Of a stretch of DNA of 6,982 nucleotides, positions 1 through 6,157 are shown piece after piece. Positions within the stretch are counted from its first letter, which is position 1. Each line of letters starts with the position of its first letter. This DNA comes from Planctomycetota bacterium (GTDB taxonomy: Bacteria; Planctomycetota; Phycisphaerae; Phycisphaerales; UBA1924): the NCBI GenBank assembly GCA_023429345.1, contig JAEYVB010000111.1, positions 1 through 6,982 of the forward strand. The letters are read 5' to 3'. Position numbers and translations under genes: made by a program. Under the pieces are notes generated by a model. That model had not been told where the DNA came from and searched no databases. It was given only the letters and a program-made list of their open reading frames with translations.

Positions 1-2063
1 GTCGTAGCGAGGAACAGCATCGAGTTCACGGTGTCGGTGGCGGTCTCGCCGAGCACGCGGGCCCGCAGCTCGACGGTCCGGCGGGCCAGGTCCTCGGCCT
101 CGGCGAGGCGGCCGAGCATGCCCAGGACCCCCGCGTAGTTGTGCATGGCCCGCAGCGTCGAGCGGTCCTCGGGGCCCTCGACCCGCGTCTCGTGCTCGAG
201 CATGGACTTCAGCAGCGGCTCGGCGAGCTCGTACCGCGCGGTGTCCATGTAGAGGAGGGCCAGCGAGTTGGCAGCCCGGCGGGTGTGCATGTCCTCCTCG
301 CCGACGACCTCCCGGAGAATGGCCAGCGACCGGTGGAGGAGCGGCGCCGCGTCGTCGTAGCGGCGCATGGACCCGCGGTAGATCGCGCCCAGGTTGTGCA
401 TGGCCGACGCGGTGTCGAGGTGCATCTCCCCGAACGCGCGGGTGAACGCCTCCACAGCGCCCTTCGCGTGCGCCTCGGCGCGATCGAAATCGCCGAGACT
501 GCGGTACACGTCCGCGAGGAGCATGCGCGCATCCCCCAGCGCCGCCGGCTGGGCCTCGAGCTCCGGGAGAGAACGCTCGGAGTTCTCGAGGATGCCCCGC
601 AGCAGCTCGGTGTCCTTGCCCTTGGCGATCTCGGGCCGCGCCCCGCCCAGGAGCATCTGGAGGAACGAGTTCACCGCCTCGAAGCGCGCCAGGTTCGCCT
701 CGGCGCGGCCCTTCTCGGCCACCGCCGCCGCCCGCGCCGTCTCGGCCGCTTCAGCGTTGTCCACGGCCGCCGTCCGCGCCACGCGCTCGCGCGAGAGCGA
801 GACCCCGATCGCGACAAAGGCCGCGGCCACCGTCGCGGCGGCCAGCCCGCCGGCGGCGACGATCTCTCGGTTCCGCCGGCAGAACTTGGCAAACTGGTAC
901 GCGCGGCTCGGCGCCCGGGCCGAAACTGGGTCGTGCTTGAGGTACGCGCGGAGGTCGGCCGCCAGCTCGGAGGCGTGCTGGTAGCGGCGCGCCGGGTCCT
1001 TCTCCAGGGCCTTGAGGAGGACCGCCTCGACATCGCGCCCGAGCGCAGCGCGGACCTCGCGGGGAACCCGCGGCTCTTCGGTCTGGATCCGGGCGAGCGC
1101 GGCGTGCAGCGTGATCCCCGCGACCTCGATCGGCGGGCGGCCGCAGAGCAGCTCGAACAGCACCGCCCCGAGGGAGTAGACGTCGGTGCGAGTGTCCACT
1201 TCCGCGGTGTCGCCGCGGGCCTGTTCGGGGCTCATGTAGGCGAGCGTTCCGACGATCTGGCCGGCGCGGGTGGCGAGCGTCACGGCGGCCTCGGCGCCGG
1301 CGGCGCCCGTCAGCCTCGCCACGCCGAAGTCCAGCACGCGGGCGCGACCATCGGTCGCGACGAGGATGTTCCCGGGCTTGAGGTCCCGGTGGATCACACC
1401 CCGCAGGTGCGCGAACTCGATCGCGTCGCAGAGCCCGGCGACGAGCGTGATCATGCCCCGAGGGCCGGGGCCGTGCAGCCGGGCGTAGTCCGTGAGCGTC
1501 GAGCCCTCCACCAGTTCCATCGCGATGTACGCCCGCGTCCGCCCCTCCCCCCCACCGCCCGCGCTGCGCAGCACGCCCCGCCCCGCCTCGTACACCCGGG
1601 CGATCCCCGGGTGGTCGAGTTTCCCCAGCGCCTCCACCTCGTGCTCGAACCGCCGCAGCACGCTCGCCGAGGCGATCTCCGGGCGCACGAGTTTCAGGGC
1701 GATGCGGCGCTTCGGCGAGGCCTGCTGCGCCTCGTAGACCACGCCCATCCCCCCCTCCCCCAAAACCCGCAGGAGCGTGTAGCTCCCGATCGTCGCCGGG
1801 AGCCGGAGCTCGTCCGTGTCGGCCTGATCATCCGCTCGCCCCGCCCCGGCCGCGCTCAGCCCGGCGGCCGCGGCGGGCGTCCGGTCGAGGATGGCATCGG
1901 CGCGGTCGTGGTATTCGAGCAGCGATTCGACCTCGGCCGCGACGTCGGGGTCCGTCTCACGAAGGCCGAGCAGCAGGACGCGGCGCGCCTCGCCGGGGAG
2001 CACCGCGGCCTCGTCGAACGCGCTCTTCACCCGATCGTCCCGGGGCGGCCCCGCCGCGCTCAT
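1..2063 (-). CDS. Membrane-anchored Ser/Thr protein kinase with C-terminal TPR repeats (partial, 3' end beyond left edge)
   Basis: 687 codons are visible without a stop and the gene continues past base 1. It is a Hanks-type (PknB-like) kinase: glycine-rich loop GEGGMG at residues 102-107, ATP-binding Lys in ALK (K124), catalytic loop HRDLKPGN (225-232, D227), DFG (245-247) and the SPEQ end of the activation segment (278-281). A Gly-rich insert (SAGGGGEGR) lies between the two lobes. Residues about 401-423 form one Ala/Val-rich transmembrane helix, so the kinase should be cytoplasmic with the C-terminal part outside. From about residue 507 there are four TPR-like units of about 42 residues (landmarks M514, HNLG 556-559, Y605, HNY 641-643), probably for ligand or partner binding. 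The ATG overlaps the stop of the sigma factor gene as ATGA, so translation is probably coupled. Kinase identity is seen directly; the input signal and substrates are unknown. The upstream sigma factor is an obvious candidate partner. Confidence 0.96.
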   Translation of the reverse strand, partial: MSAAGPPRDDRVKSAFDEAAVLPGEARRVLLLGLRETDPDVAAEVESLLEYHDRADAILDRTPAAAAGLSAAGAGRADDQADTDELRLPATIGSYTLLRVLGEGGMGVVYEAQQASPKRRIALKLVRPEIASASVLRRFEHEVEALGKLDHPGIARVYEAGRGVLRSAGGGGEGRTRAYIAMELVEGSTLTDYARLHGPGPRGMITLVAGLCDAIEFAHLRGVIHRDLKPGNILVATDGRARVLDFGVARLTGAAGAEAAVTLATRAGQIVGTLAYMSPEQARGDTAEVDTRTDVYSLGAVLFELLCGRPPIEVAGITLHAALARIQTEEPRVPREVRAALGRDVEAVLLKALEKDPARRYQHASELAADLRAYLKHDPVSARAPSRAYQFAKFCRRNREIVAAGGLAAATVAAAFVAIGVSLSRERVARTAAVDNAEAAETARAAAVAEKGRAEANLARFEAVNSFLQMLLGGARPEIAKGKDTELLRGILENSERSLPELEAQPAALGDARMLLADVYRSLGDFDRAEAHAKGAVEAFTRAFGEMHLDTASAMHNLGAIYRGSMRRYDDAAPLLHRSLAILREVVGEEDMHTRRAANSLALLYMDTARYELAEPLLKSMLEHETRVEGPEDRSTLRAMHNYAGVLGMLGRLAEAEDLARRTVELRARVLGETATDTVNSMLFLAT

Positions 2064-2656
2064 GGCCGGCGCTCCGGAGCGCTCCGACTGATCTCGCGGA
2101 GCAGCCACGCCCGGGCATAGGTCCAGTCGCTCTTGATCGTCCCGGCGGAGACGCCGAGGGCCTGGGCGGTCTGCTCGATCGTCAGCCCGGCGAAGTACCG
2201 CAGCATGACGACCTCGTGCTGGCGCGCGTCGCGGGCCGCGAGCGTCCCCAGCGCCGCATCCAGGGCCAGAAGTTCATCGGGGTCCGCCGGCAGGTCGGCG
2301 GTCCCCTCGTCCGCGGCGTCGGCGGCATCCCCCGCCCGCGCGGGGCGCACCGCCCGGATGTGCCGCGCCCGGTCGATGAGGATCCGCCGCATCGCCTGGG
2401 CCGCAGCGCCGAAGAAGTGGCGGCGGTTCTCCCAGGTCACCTCGCCGGGCCCGACGAGCCGCAGGTAGGCCTCGTGGACCAGCATGGTGGGCTGCAGGGT
2501 GTTGGACCCGATAACCGGTTCCTTGGCCAGGAGAGAGGCGGCGAAGCGCCGGAGATCCTCGTACACCAGGGGCAGGAGGCGCTCGGAGGCTTCGCGGTCC
2601 CCTCCGGCCGCGGCCTCGAGCAACTGGGTGACATCCTGCCGCGCCGCTCCGGACAC
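2060..2656 (-). CDS. ECF-family RNA polymerase sigma factor
   Basis: This 198-residue protein belongs to the ECF sigma-70 group common in Planctomycetes (TIGR02999 / ECF_sigma70_HTH type). Region 2 covers about residues 10-105, with the characteristic stretches SNTLQPTMLVHEAYLRLVG and RRHFFGAAAQAMRRILIDRAR. An Ala/Asp-rich linker follows (about 106-126). Region 4 carries a helix-turn-helix (about 157-183, LTIEQTAQALGVSAGTIKSD) that would read the -35 element. The GTG start is supported by AGGAG at 2663-2667, six bases upstream, and by an in-frame TAG four codons upstream that rules out a longer protein. The gene overlaps the kinase start by four bases. Sigma factors of this group are often encoded beside Ser/Thr kinases, which suggests kinase control of sigma activity instead of a classical anti-sigma factor; none is visible here. 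That link is inference. Confidence 0.95.
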   Translation of the reverse strand: MSGAARQDVTQLLEAAAGGDREASERLLPLVYEDLRRFAASLLAKEPVIGSNTLQPTMLVHEAYLRLVGPGEVTWENRRHFFGAAAQAMRRILIDRARHIRAVRPARAGDAADAADEGTADLPADPDELLALDAALGTLAARDARQHEVVMLRYFAGLTIEQTAQALGVSAGTIKSDWTYARAWLLREISRSAPERRP

Positions 2657-2830
2657 GCAACGCTCCTAAGTTACTACCCCACCGCCGGTTGCGCTCGCCC
2701 GGGGACAAGGAAGAAAAATCTCTGTCCAGTGTACCACCGCTATCCGCATAGGGAACCGGACGGTGCGGCGAAGGGAGTTTCCCGGGGCCCGGCGGCCGTC
2801 AGAAACCATCCAGAAGCGGGACTCTCCACT
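2657..2830. other. Divergent intergenic region between sigma factor and exported hydrolase
   Basis: These 174 bases must hold the promoters of both divergent units. The middle (about 2706-2760) is less GC-rich than the flanks, with an A-rich run around 2709-2718. On the minus strand, TACACT (2728-2733) could be a -10 for the sigma-kinase operon, with a weak TTCCCT (2750-2755) 16 bases upstream. No convincing plus-strand -35/-10 pair was found, which would fit transcription by an alternative sigma factor. Only a weak purine stretch (AGAAGCGGGA, 2812-2821) precedes the hydrolase ATG. No terminator or small gene was seen. Confidence 0.4.
2663..2667 (-). promoter_or_regulatory. Ribosome binding site of the sigma factor gene
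   Basis: AGGAG read on the minus strand lies six bases from the GTG at 2654-2656. It decides the start codon, because an in-frame TAG overlaps its upstream edge. Confidence 0.75.
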
Positions 2831-5116
2831 ATGACACACCCCCATAACCCTGTCCTCACCCCCCTTGCCCTCGCCCTGGCGCTCGGAACGGCGGCCCCCG
2901 CCGTGCTCGGACAGAGCGAGCGCATCCTCGACACCCAGGCCGGATGGACCTACTTCTACGGGGCCAACGCGACCACGATCAACGATCAGGTCTCCAGCGG
3001 CCTGCGGCCGTTCAGCCTGGAGCGGACGGCCCTGGGCGAGTACGACACGGTGACGGTCGCCAACTCCGGGCCCTACGCGATGCCCGGGGCGTTCGTCACC
3101 TACGGGCGCAGCCCGGCGTCCATGGAGACGTACCTCAGCAGCAACAACCTCCGCCTGCTCGACCTCGAGGTGTACGACAACTCGGGCAGCACCTTCATGA
3201 CGGCGGTGGTCGTGCCCAACACGGGTTCGACGTCGACGCCGGCGTGGGGCTGGCTGTACAACACCTCGTTCAACAGCATCGTCACGTGGCTGAACAACAA
3301 CCCGTCGCTGCGGCTGATCGACCTCGACTGCTACACGATCGGCGGGACGCGGTACTACAGCGCGGTGGCGGTGCATAACAGCGGCAGCAACTACCAGAGC
3401 GGCTGGTGGTACATGGCGGGGGCCACGGCGAGCCAGATCACGACCGAGCTAACCAACAACGATGCCCGGCTCATCCAGATCGACCTGGTGAGCCCCGGGT
3501 CGCTGCTCACCCCCGCCACCTACGCGGCCTTGATGGTCTCCAGCAACCCCGGGGGCGGCTGGTGGTACCCCTCGCTCACCTCGGCGCAGGTTGCCGAGCA
3601 GCTGAACCAGAACGGGGCCCGCCTGACGGCCTTCAAGCGGTACACCAACTACCTGGGGCAGGAGCGCTGGGCGGTGGCGATGGTCGACAACGCCAACCCG
3701 CAGACCCGCCGCATGCGGCAGTACATGGACAGCGCCCTCTCCGACGGGTCCTACGGCTTCATGCTCCGCCAGGTGGGCGGGCCGGTGCTCGCGGACCTCA
3801 ACGCCAACTTCGTCTTCGAGCCCGCGAGCGTAATGAAGATCCTGCACGCAACCTACGCGGTGCGGCGCTGCTCGCAGGGCCTGGACAACCTGACCAGCGA
3901 CATCTACGTCCACAACACCTGCAACGACGAGACCAACCGCAACCGCTGCCCGGACCCCGTCTTCTACTGCAACCAGGGGAACGAGCCGCTCCGGGACTGC
4001 ATCGAGTGGATGATGCGGATCTCGCACAACGGGCGCACGCGGAACATCGAGGAGCGCTACGGGCGCGCCACCCTCAACAGCTTCGCCGACAACACGCTCG
4101 GGCTCACGAACACCCAGATCAACCACACGCTGGGATGCCTCTGCGGGGAGCCCCACAACACCACGACGGCCGCGGACATGTCGAGCCTGTACGAGCAGAT
4201 CAACGACAACTCGCTCTTCAGCGGCGCGTGGCGCGACACCCTGGGCGACATGATGGGGAGCCTGGACCTGTACGGCTACGACGATTACCCGACGCTGAGC
4301 AACGTCATCAACCAGGAAGCGGCGCAGACCAACCTCACCGCCACCGAGATCGCGCAGTTCCGCGCCGCGATGCAGCTCGTGAACAAGGGCGGGGGCTACG
4401 GCTGCAGCGGCACCGTCTGGAAGACCGACGCCGGCTGGGCCGAGATCCCCTTCAAGGTCAGCCTCCTGGGGACCTACGTCTCGGTGACCCGCCGCTACGC
4501 CTTCTCGACCTTCGTCCACGGATGCACCAACTCGACCGCGGCCAACGTGGCCTACCGGGCCAAGGAGGAGCTGCTCCGCGAGCAGGTCCGCGAGGCCCTG
4601 GAATCGTGGGACAACGCCTGCGTGACGCCGGGCATCCTGGCCGACCCCTCGAACGCCTCCGCGCCCCTGGGCGGCTCCGCGAACTTCTCGGCCAACGTGC
4701 TCGGCACCGTCGGCGCCTACACGTACCAGTGGCAGCGCCAGCCGGGCAACGTCGGCTCCTGGGTCAACGTGACCAACGCCGCAGGCCACTTCAGCGGCGC
4801 CACCACCACCACGCTGACCGTCAGCAACATCGTCGCCGGGGATGCCGGGGGCTACCGCCTCCGGGTCTCCAGCGACTGCGGGACGGAGTGGTCCGACGGC
4901 GCGACGCTCACCATCGGCGGCCCGGCGAACTGCTACGCCAACTGCGACAACTCGACGGCCAGCCCGGTCCTGAACGTCGCGGACTTCACCTGCTTCCTGC
5001 AGCGTTTCGCGGCGGGCCAGAGCTACGCCAACTGCGACAACAGCACGGCGGCCCCGACGCTGAACGTGGCGGACTTCACCTGCTTCCTGCAGCGCTTTGC
5101 CGCCGGCTGCCCGTGA
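2831..5116 (+). CDS. Exported polyglycine-hydrolase-like serine hydrolase with Ig-like and dockerin-like C-terminal domains
   Basis: This is a 761-residue protein. The ATG at 2831 was chosen because it begins a signal peptide (residues 1-27, hydrophobic LALALALG core, likely cut after VLG); the open frame extends further upstream, but only as antisense of the sigma factor gene. Residues 39 to about 290 hold five tandem repeats of 50-52 residues with a W-x-Y start and an LNNxxRLIDL-like core, as in the structural repeats of polyglycine hydrolases and related bacterial proteins. Residues about 305-590 form a serine hydrolase domain of the penicillin-binding/beta-lactamase fold: SxxK nucleophile motif S333-V-M-K336, S398-H-N in place of SDN, NTTTAADM near 443-450 as in class A enzymes, and K531-T-D-A-G as the third motif. 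It has about ten Cys, consistent with disulfides outside the cytoplasm. An Ig-like domain (about 599-695) and two 30-residue dockerin-like repeats (702-761) end the protein. It probably cleaves a peptide or peptidoglycan-like substrate at or outside the cell envelope; the substrate is unknown. It is monocistronic, with its own terminator. Confidence 0.9.
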   Translation: MTHPHNPVLTPLALALALGTAAPAVLGQSERILDTQAGWTYFYGANATTINDQVSSGLRPFSLERTALGEYDTVTVANSGPYAMPGAFVTYGRSPASMETYLSSNNLRLLDLEVYDNSGSTFMTAVVVPNTGSTSTPAWGWLYNTSFNSIVTWLNNNPSLRLIDLDCYTIGGTRYYSAVAVHNSGSNYQSGWWYMAGATASQITTELTNNDARLIQIDLVSPGSLLTPATYAALMVSSNPGGGWWYPSLTSAQVAEQLNQNGARLTAFKRYTNYLGQERWAVAMVDNANPQTRRMRQYMDSALSDGSYGFMLRQVGGPVLADLNANFVFEPASVMKILHATYAVRRCSQGLDNLTSDIYVHNTCNDETNRNRCPDPVFYCNQGNEPLRDCIEWMMRISHNGRTRNIEERYGRATLNSFADNTLGLTNTQINHTLGCLCGEPHNTTTAADMSSLYEQINDNSLFSGAWRDTLGDMMGSLDLYGYDDYPTLSNVINQEAAQTNLTATEIAQFRAAMQLVNKGGGYGCSGTVWKTDAGWAEIPFKVSLLGTYVSVTRRYAFSTFVHGCTNSTAANVAYRAKEELLREQVREALESWDNACVTPGILADPSNASAPLGGSANFSANVLGTVGAYTYQWQRQPGNVGSWVNVTNAAGHFSGATTTTLTVSNIVAGDAGGYRLRVSSDCGTEWSDGATLTIGGPANCYANCDNSTASPVLNVADFTCFLQRFAAGQSYANCDNSTAAPTLNVADFTCFLQRFAAGCP
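2945..3700 (+). repeat. Five tandem protein repeats of about 51 residues within the hydrolase
   Basis: Repeat starts are marked by the Tyr of a W-x-Y type motif at residues 41, 91, 143, 194 and 246, giving steps of 50, 52, 51 and 52. Each unit continues with a helix-like segment ending in N/D-x-x-R-L (LSSNNLRLLDL, LNNNPSLRLIDL, LTNNDARLIQI, LNQNGARLTAF), then a beta segment of the AVxVxN type. The DNA copies have diverged, so this is an old protein repeat and not a recent duplication. Confidence 0.85.
4934..5113 (+). repeat. Two tandem 90-base units encoding dockerin-like C-terminal repeats
   Basis: Residues 702-731 and 732-761 are near-identical 30-residue units (YANCDNSTA-x-P-x-LNVADFTCFLQRFAAG). 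The DNA is also strongly similar between the copies (4934-5023 and 5024-5113). The NCDNST...LNVADF part resembles a calcium-binding dockerin loop with added Cys residues. This is the 'GC-type dockerin' tail found on many exported Phycisphaerae proteins, where it probably serves in surface anchoring or sorting. Confidence 0.85.
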
Positions 5117-5150
5117 CCGGCGTGGATATCGGGTCGATTGAGAGAGGAGC

Positions 5151-5189
5151 GAGGGGCGGCCCGCAACGGCCGCCCCTCTGCCGTTTTTT
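5151..5189 (+). terminator. Rho-independent terminator after the hydrolase gene
   Basis: A perfect 11-bp GC-rich stem (5151-5161 with 5168-5178, GAGGGGCGGCC) closes a 6-base loop (CGCAAC). It is followed by six T at 5184-5189 after a five-base gap. It lies 35 bases beyond the hydrolase stop. Confidence 0.88.
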
Positions 5190-5200
5190 GCCGTAACCGG

Positions 5201-5206
5201 TATACT
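5201..5206 (+). promoter_or_regulatory. Candidate -10 box of the YcxB-like gene
   Basis: TATACT matches five of six bases of TATAAT. It lies directly after the upstream terminator and ends seven bases before the GTG at 5214, so transcription would begin on or next to the start codon. The matching -35 position (5178-5183, CTGCCG) is poor and lies at the foot of the terminator stem. Confidence 0.4.
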
Positions 5207-5213
5207 CGGACGC

Positions 5214-5936
5214 GTGCGGATCGCGTTCGACATCACCCGTGAGGACCTCCTGAGCTATCACAGGCGTGCGCTCCGGGATGATGCCCGGTGGGCCCGGGGC
5301 TGGAGGAAGTTTGCCCGCCAGCGGGCGGTGTGGATTGTCGCGGCGCTGGGGGCGTCGGCGCTTTGGGTCGTCCTGATCCGGGACACATACGGGATCGGGG
5401 GGGCATCGCCGACGAACCCGGTTTTCTGGCTCGGGATGCTCGCCCTGTACCTGTGGTGGGTGGCCGCGCCATCGATGAAATGGGACAAGGAGCGGTACAT
5501 CGAGCAGCATGTTCGCTCGTTCGTGGCTGCTCCCGAGGCCCGGTATTCCGAAGGGCAGCACGAGCTTGATCTCCGTCCCGAGGGGCTGACCTTCCAAGCC
5601 CCTCACCACCAGCTGGAGTTGTCGTGGACCGGAGTTTTCCGGATCATGGATGAGCCGGGCCACATCTTCATTCAGCGACGGGACGGATCGGGCTTGGTCA
5701 TCCCGAAGCGTTGCCTGCGGGATGCAGACCAGGCGCGGGAGTTGGTCAGCGAAGCCAGACGGCACCACGCCGCGGCCGGGGCGGATATCGGGTCGAGGCT
5801 CGGCGTTTTCCTCGCGGATCGGGATATTTCGTGCGACGCCTGCGGGTACAACCTGCGGGGCACCTCGTCGGGCCATTGTCCCGAGTGTGCGGCCGATTTG
5901 GGGCCGCTTCTCGTCCGGCTTTCGGGCACGTTCTGA
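5214..5936 (+). CDS. YcxB-like two-helix membrane protein with C-terminal zinc ribbon
   Basis: This is a 240-residue protein. The N-terminus (MRIAFDITREDLLSYHRRAL) and the later segment at about residues 115-180 (ARYSEGQHELDLRPEGLTFQ, then SWTGVFRIMDEPGHIFI and LVIPKRCL) match the layout of YcxB-family proteins, whose role is unknown. Two transmembrane helices are visible, about 38-55 and 69-85. Residues 207-225 form a four-Cys zinc ribbon, C207xxC210 and C222xxC225, with the GYNLRG core typical of planctomycete proteins. The GTG start has no clear Shine-Dalgarno sequence. It fits the YcxB N-terminus, and the -10 box just upstream suggests a leaderless message. An alternative is an internal start, but that would remove the conserved N-terminal segment. 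Upstream and downstream genes are separated by a terminator and a 221-base gap, so it is probably a single-gene unit. The family assignment is by pattern, moderately sure; the zinc ribbon is clear. Confidence 0.82.
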   Translation: MRIAFDITREDLLSYHRRALRDDARWARGWRKFARQRAVWIVAALGASALWVVLIRDTYGIGGASPTNPVFWLGMLALYLWWVAAPSMKWDKERYIEQHVRSFVAAPEARYSEGQHELDLRPEGLTFQAPHHQLELSWTGVFRIMDEPGHIFIQRRDGSGLVIPKRCLRDADQARELVSEARRHHAAAGADIGSRLGVFLADRDISCDACGYNLRGTSSGHCPECAADLGPLLVRLSGTF

Positions 5937-6157
5937 AGCCGGGTCGCCCCGCGTCGCAAAATTTCCTGCCGATTTTTCCGTCCACAACTTATCGAGCCCC
6001 TCCGGGGTGCCGATGCAAAGGGGGCCACGGTTATTCCCCCGCGTGTTGCGGGGGCCGGAGGCGCCGGGCCGGGAATGGATGAAGGCACGGCATCTTGACA
6101 CACGCCGGCGGCCCGCAGGGGCGACGTTTCCCGGCCGGCACACACGGAGTCTCATCA
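5937..6157 (+). other. Intergenic leader region upstream of the histone H1-like gene
   Basis: These 221 bases are non-coding as far as I can see. A T-rich patch at about 5959-5992 is the only AT-rich stretch and the best place for a promoter, though no good -35/-10 pair is evident. A compact hairpin follows: 7-bp stem CCCCCGC/GCGGGGG at 6036-6042 and 6048-6054 with a five-base loop and no T-run, so it is not an intrinsic terminator. If transcription starts in the T-rich patch, the H1-like mRNA has a structured 5' leader of roughly 160 bases. Confidence 0.4.
6146..6149 (+). promoter_or_regulatory. Ribosome binding site of the histone H1-like gene
   Basis: GGAG lies eight bases before the ATG at 6158. 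It favours this start over the in-frame TTG at 6095, which would add 21 residues without the basic composition. Confidence 0.75.

Noticed and set aside
141..2120. A 659-codon open frame on the plus strand
   Set aside because: It is antisense to the kinase gene, whose minus-strand frame shows all kinase motifs. The plus translation is Arg/His/Gly/Pro-rich with no recognisable domain, as expected of a shadow frame in very GC-rich DNA.
2771..2777. AAGGGAG-like Shine-Dalgarno sequence upstream of the hydrolase
   Set aside because: It is more than 50 bases from the ATG and no start codon with a usable frame follows at proper distance.
2216..2830. Upstream extension of the hydrolase frame to 2216
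   Set aside because: The extra 205 codons are antisense to the sigma factor, and the extension would bury the signal peptide inside the protein.
3406..5196. A 596-codon plus-strand frame offset from the hydrolase
   Set aside because: It is Arg/Pro/Gln/His-rich with no domain, runs through the terminator hairpin and overlaps the true frame throughout.
3449..5236. A 595-codon open frame on the minus strand opposite the hydrolase
   Set aside because: The hydrolase frame has a signal peptide, repeats, catalytic motifs and a dockerin-like end. The opposite frame is Val/Arg/Gly-rich low complexity and spans the terminator region.
5983..5995. TTATCGAGC as a possible DnaA box
   Set aside because: It departs from TTATCCACA at several of the last four positions, stands alone and has no origin-type neighbours.
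6095..6100. Perfect TTGACA -35 consensus before the H1-like gene
   Set aside because: At 16-18 bases downstream the sequence is GC-rich (around 6117-6124) with nothing like a -10 box.
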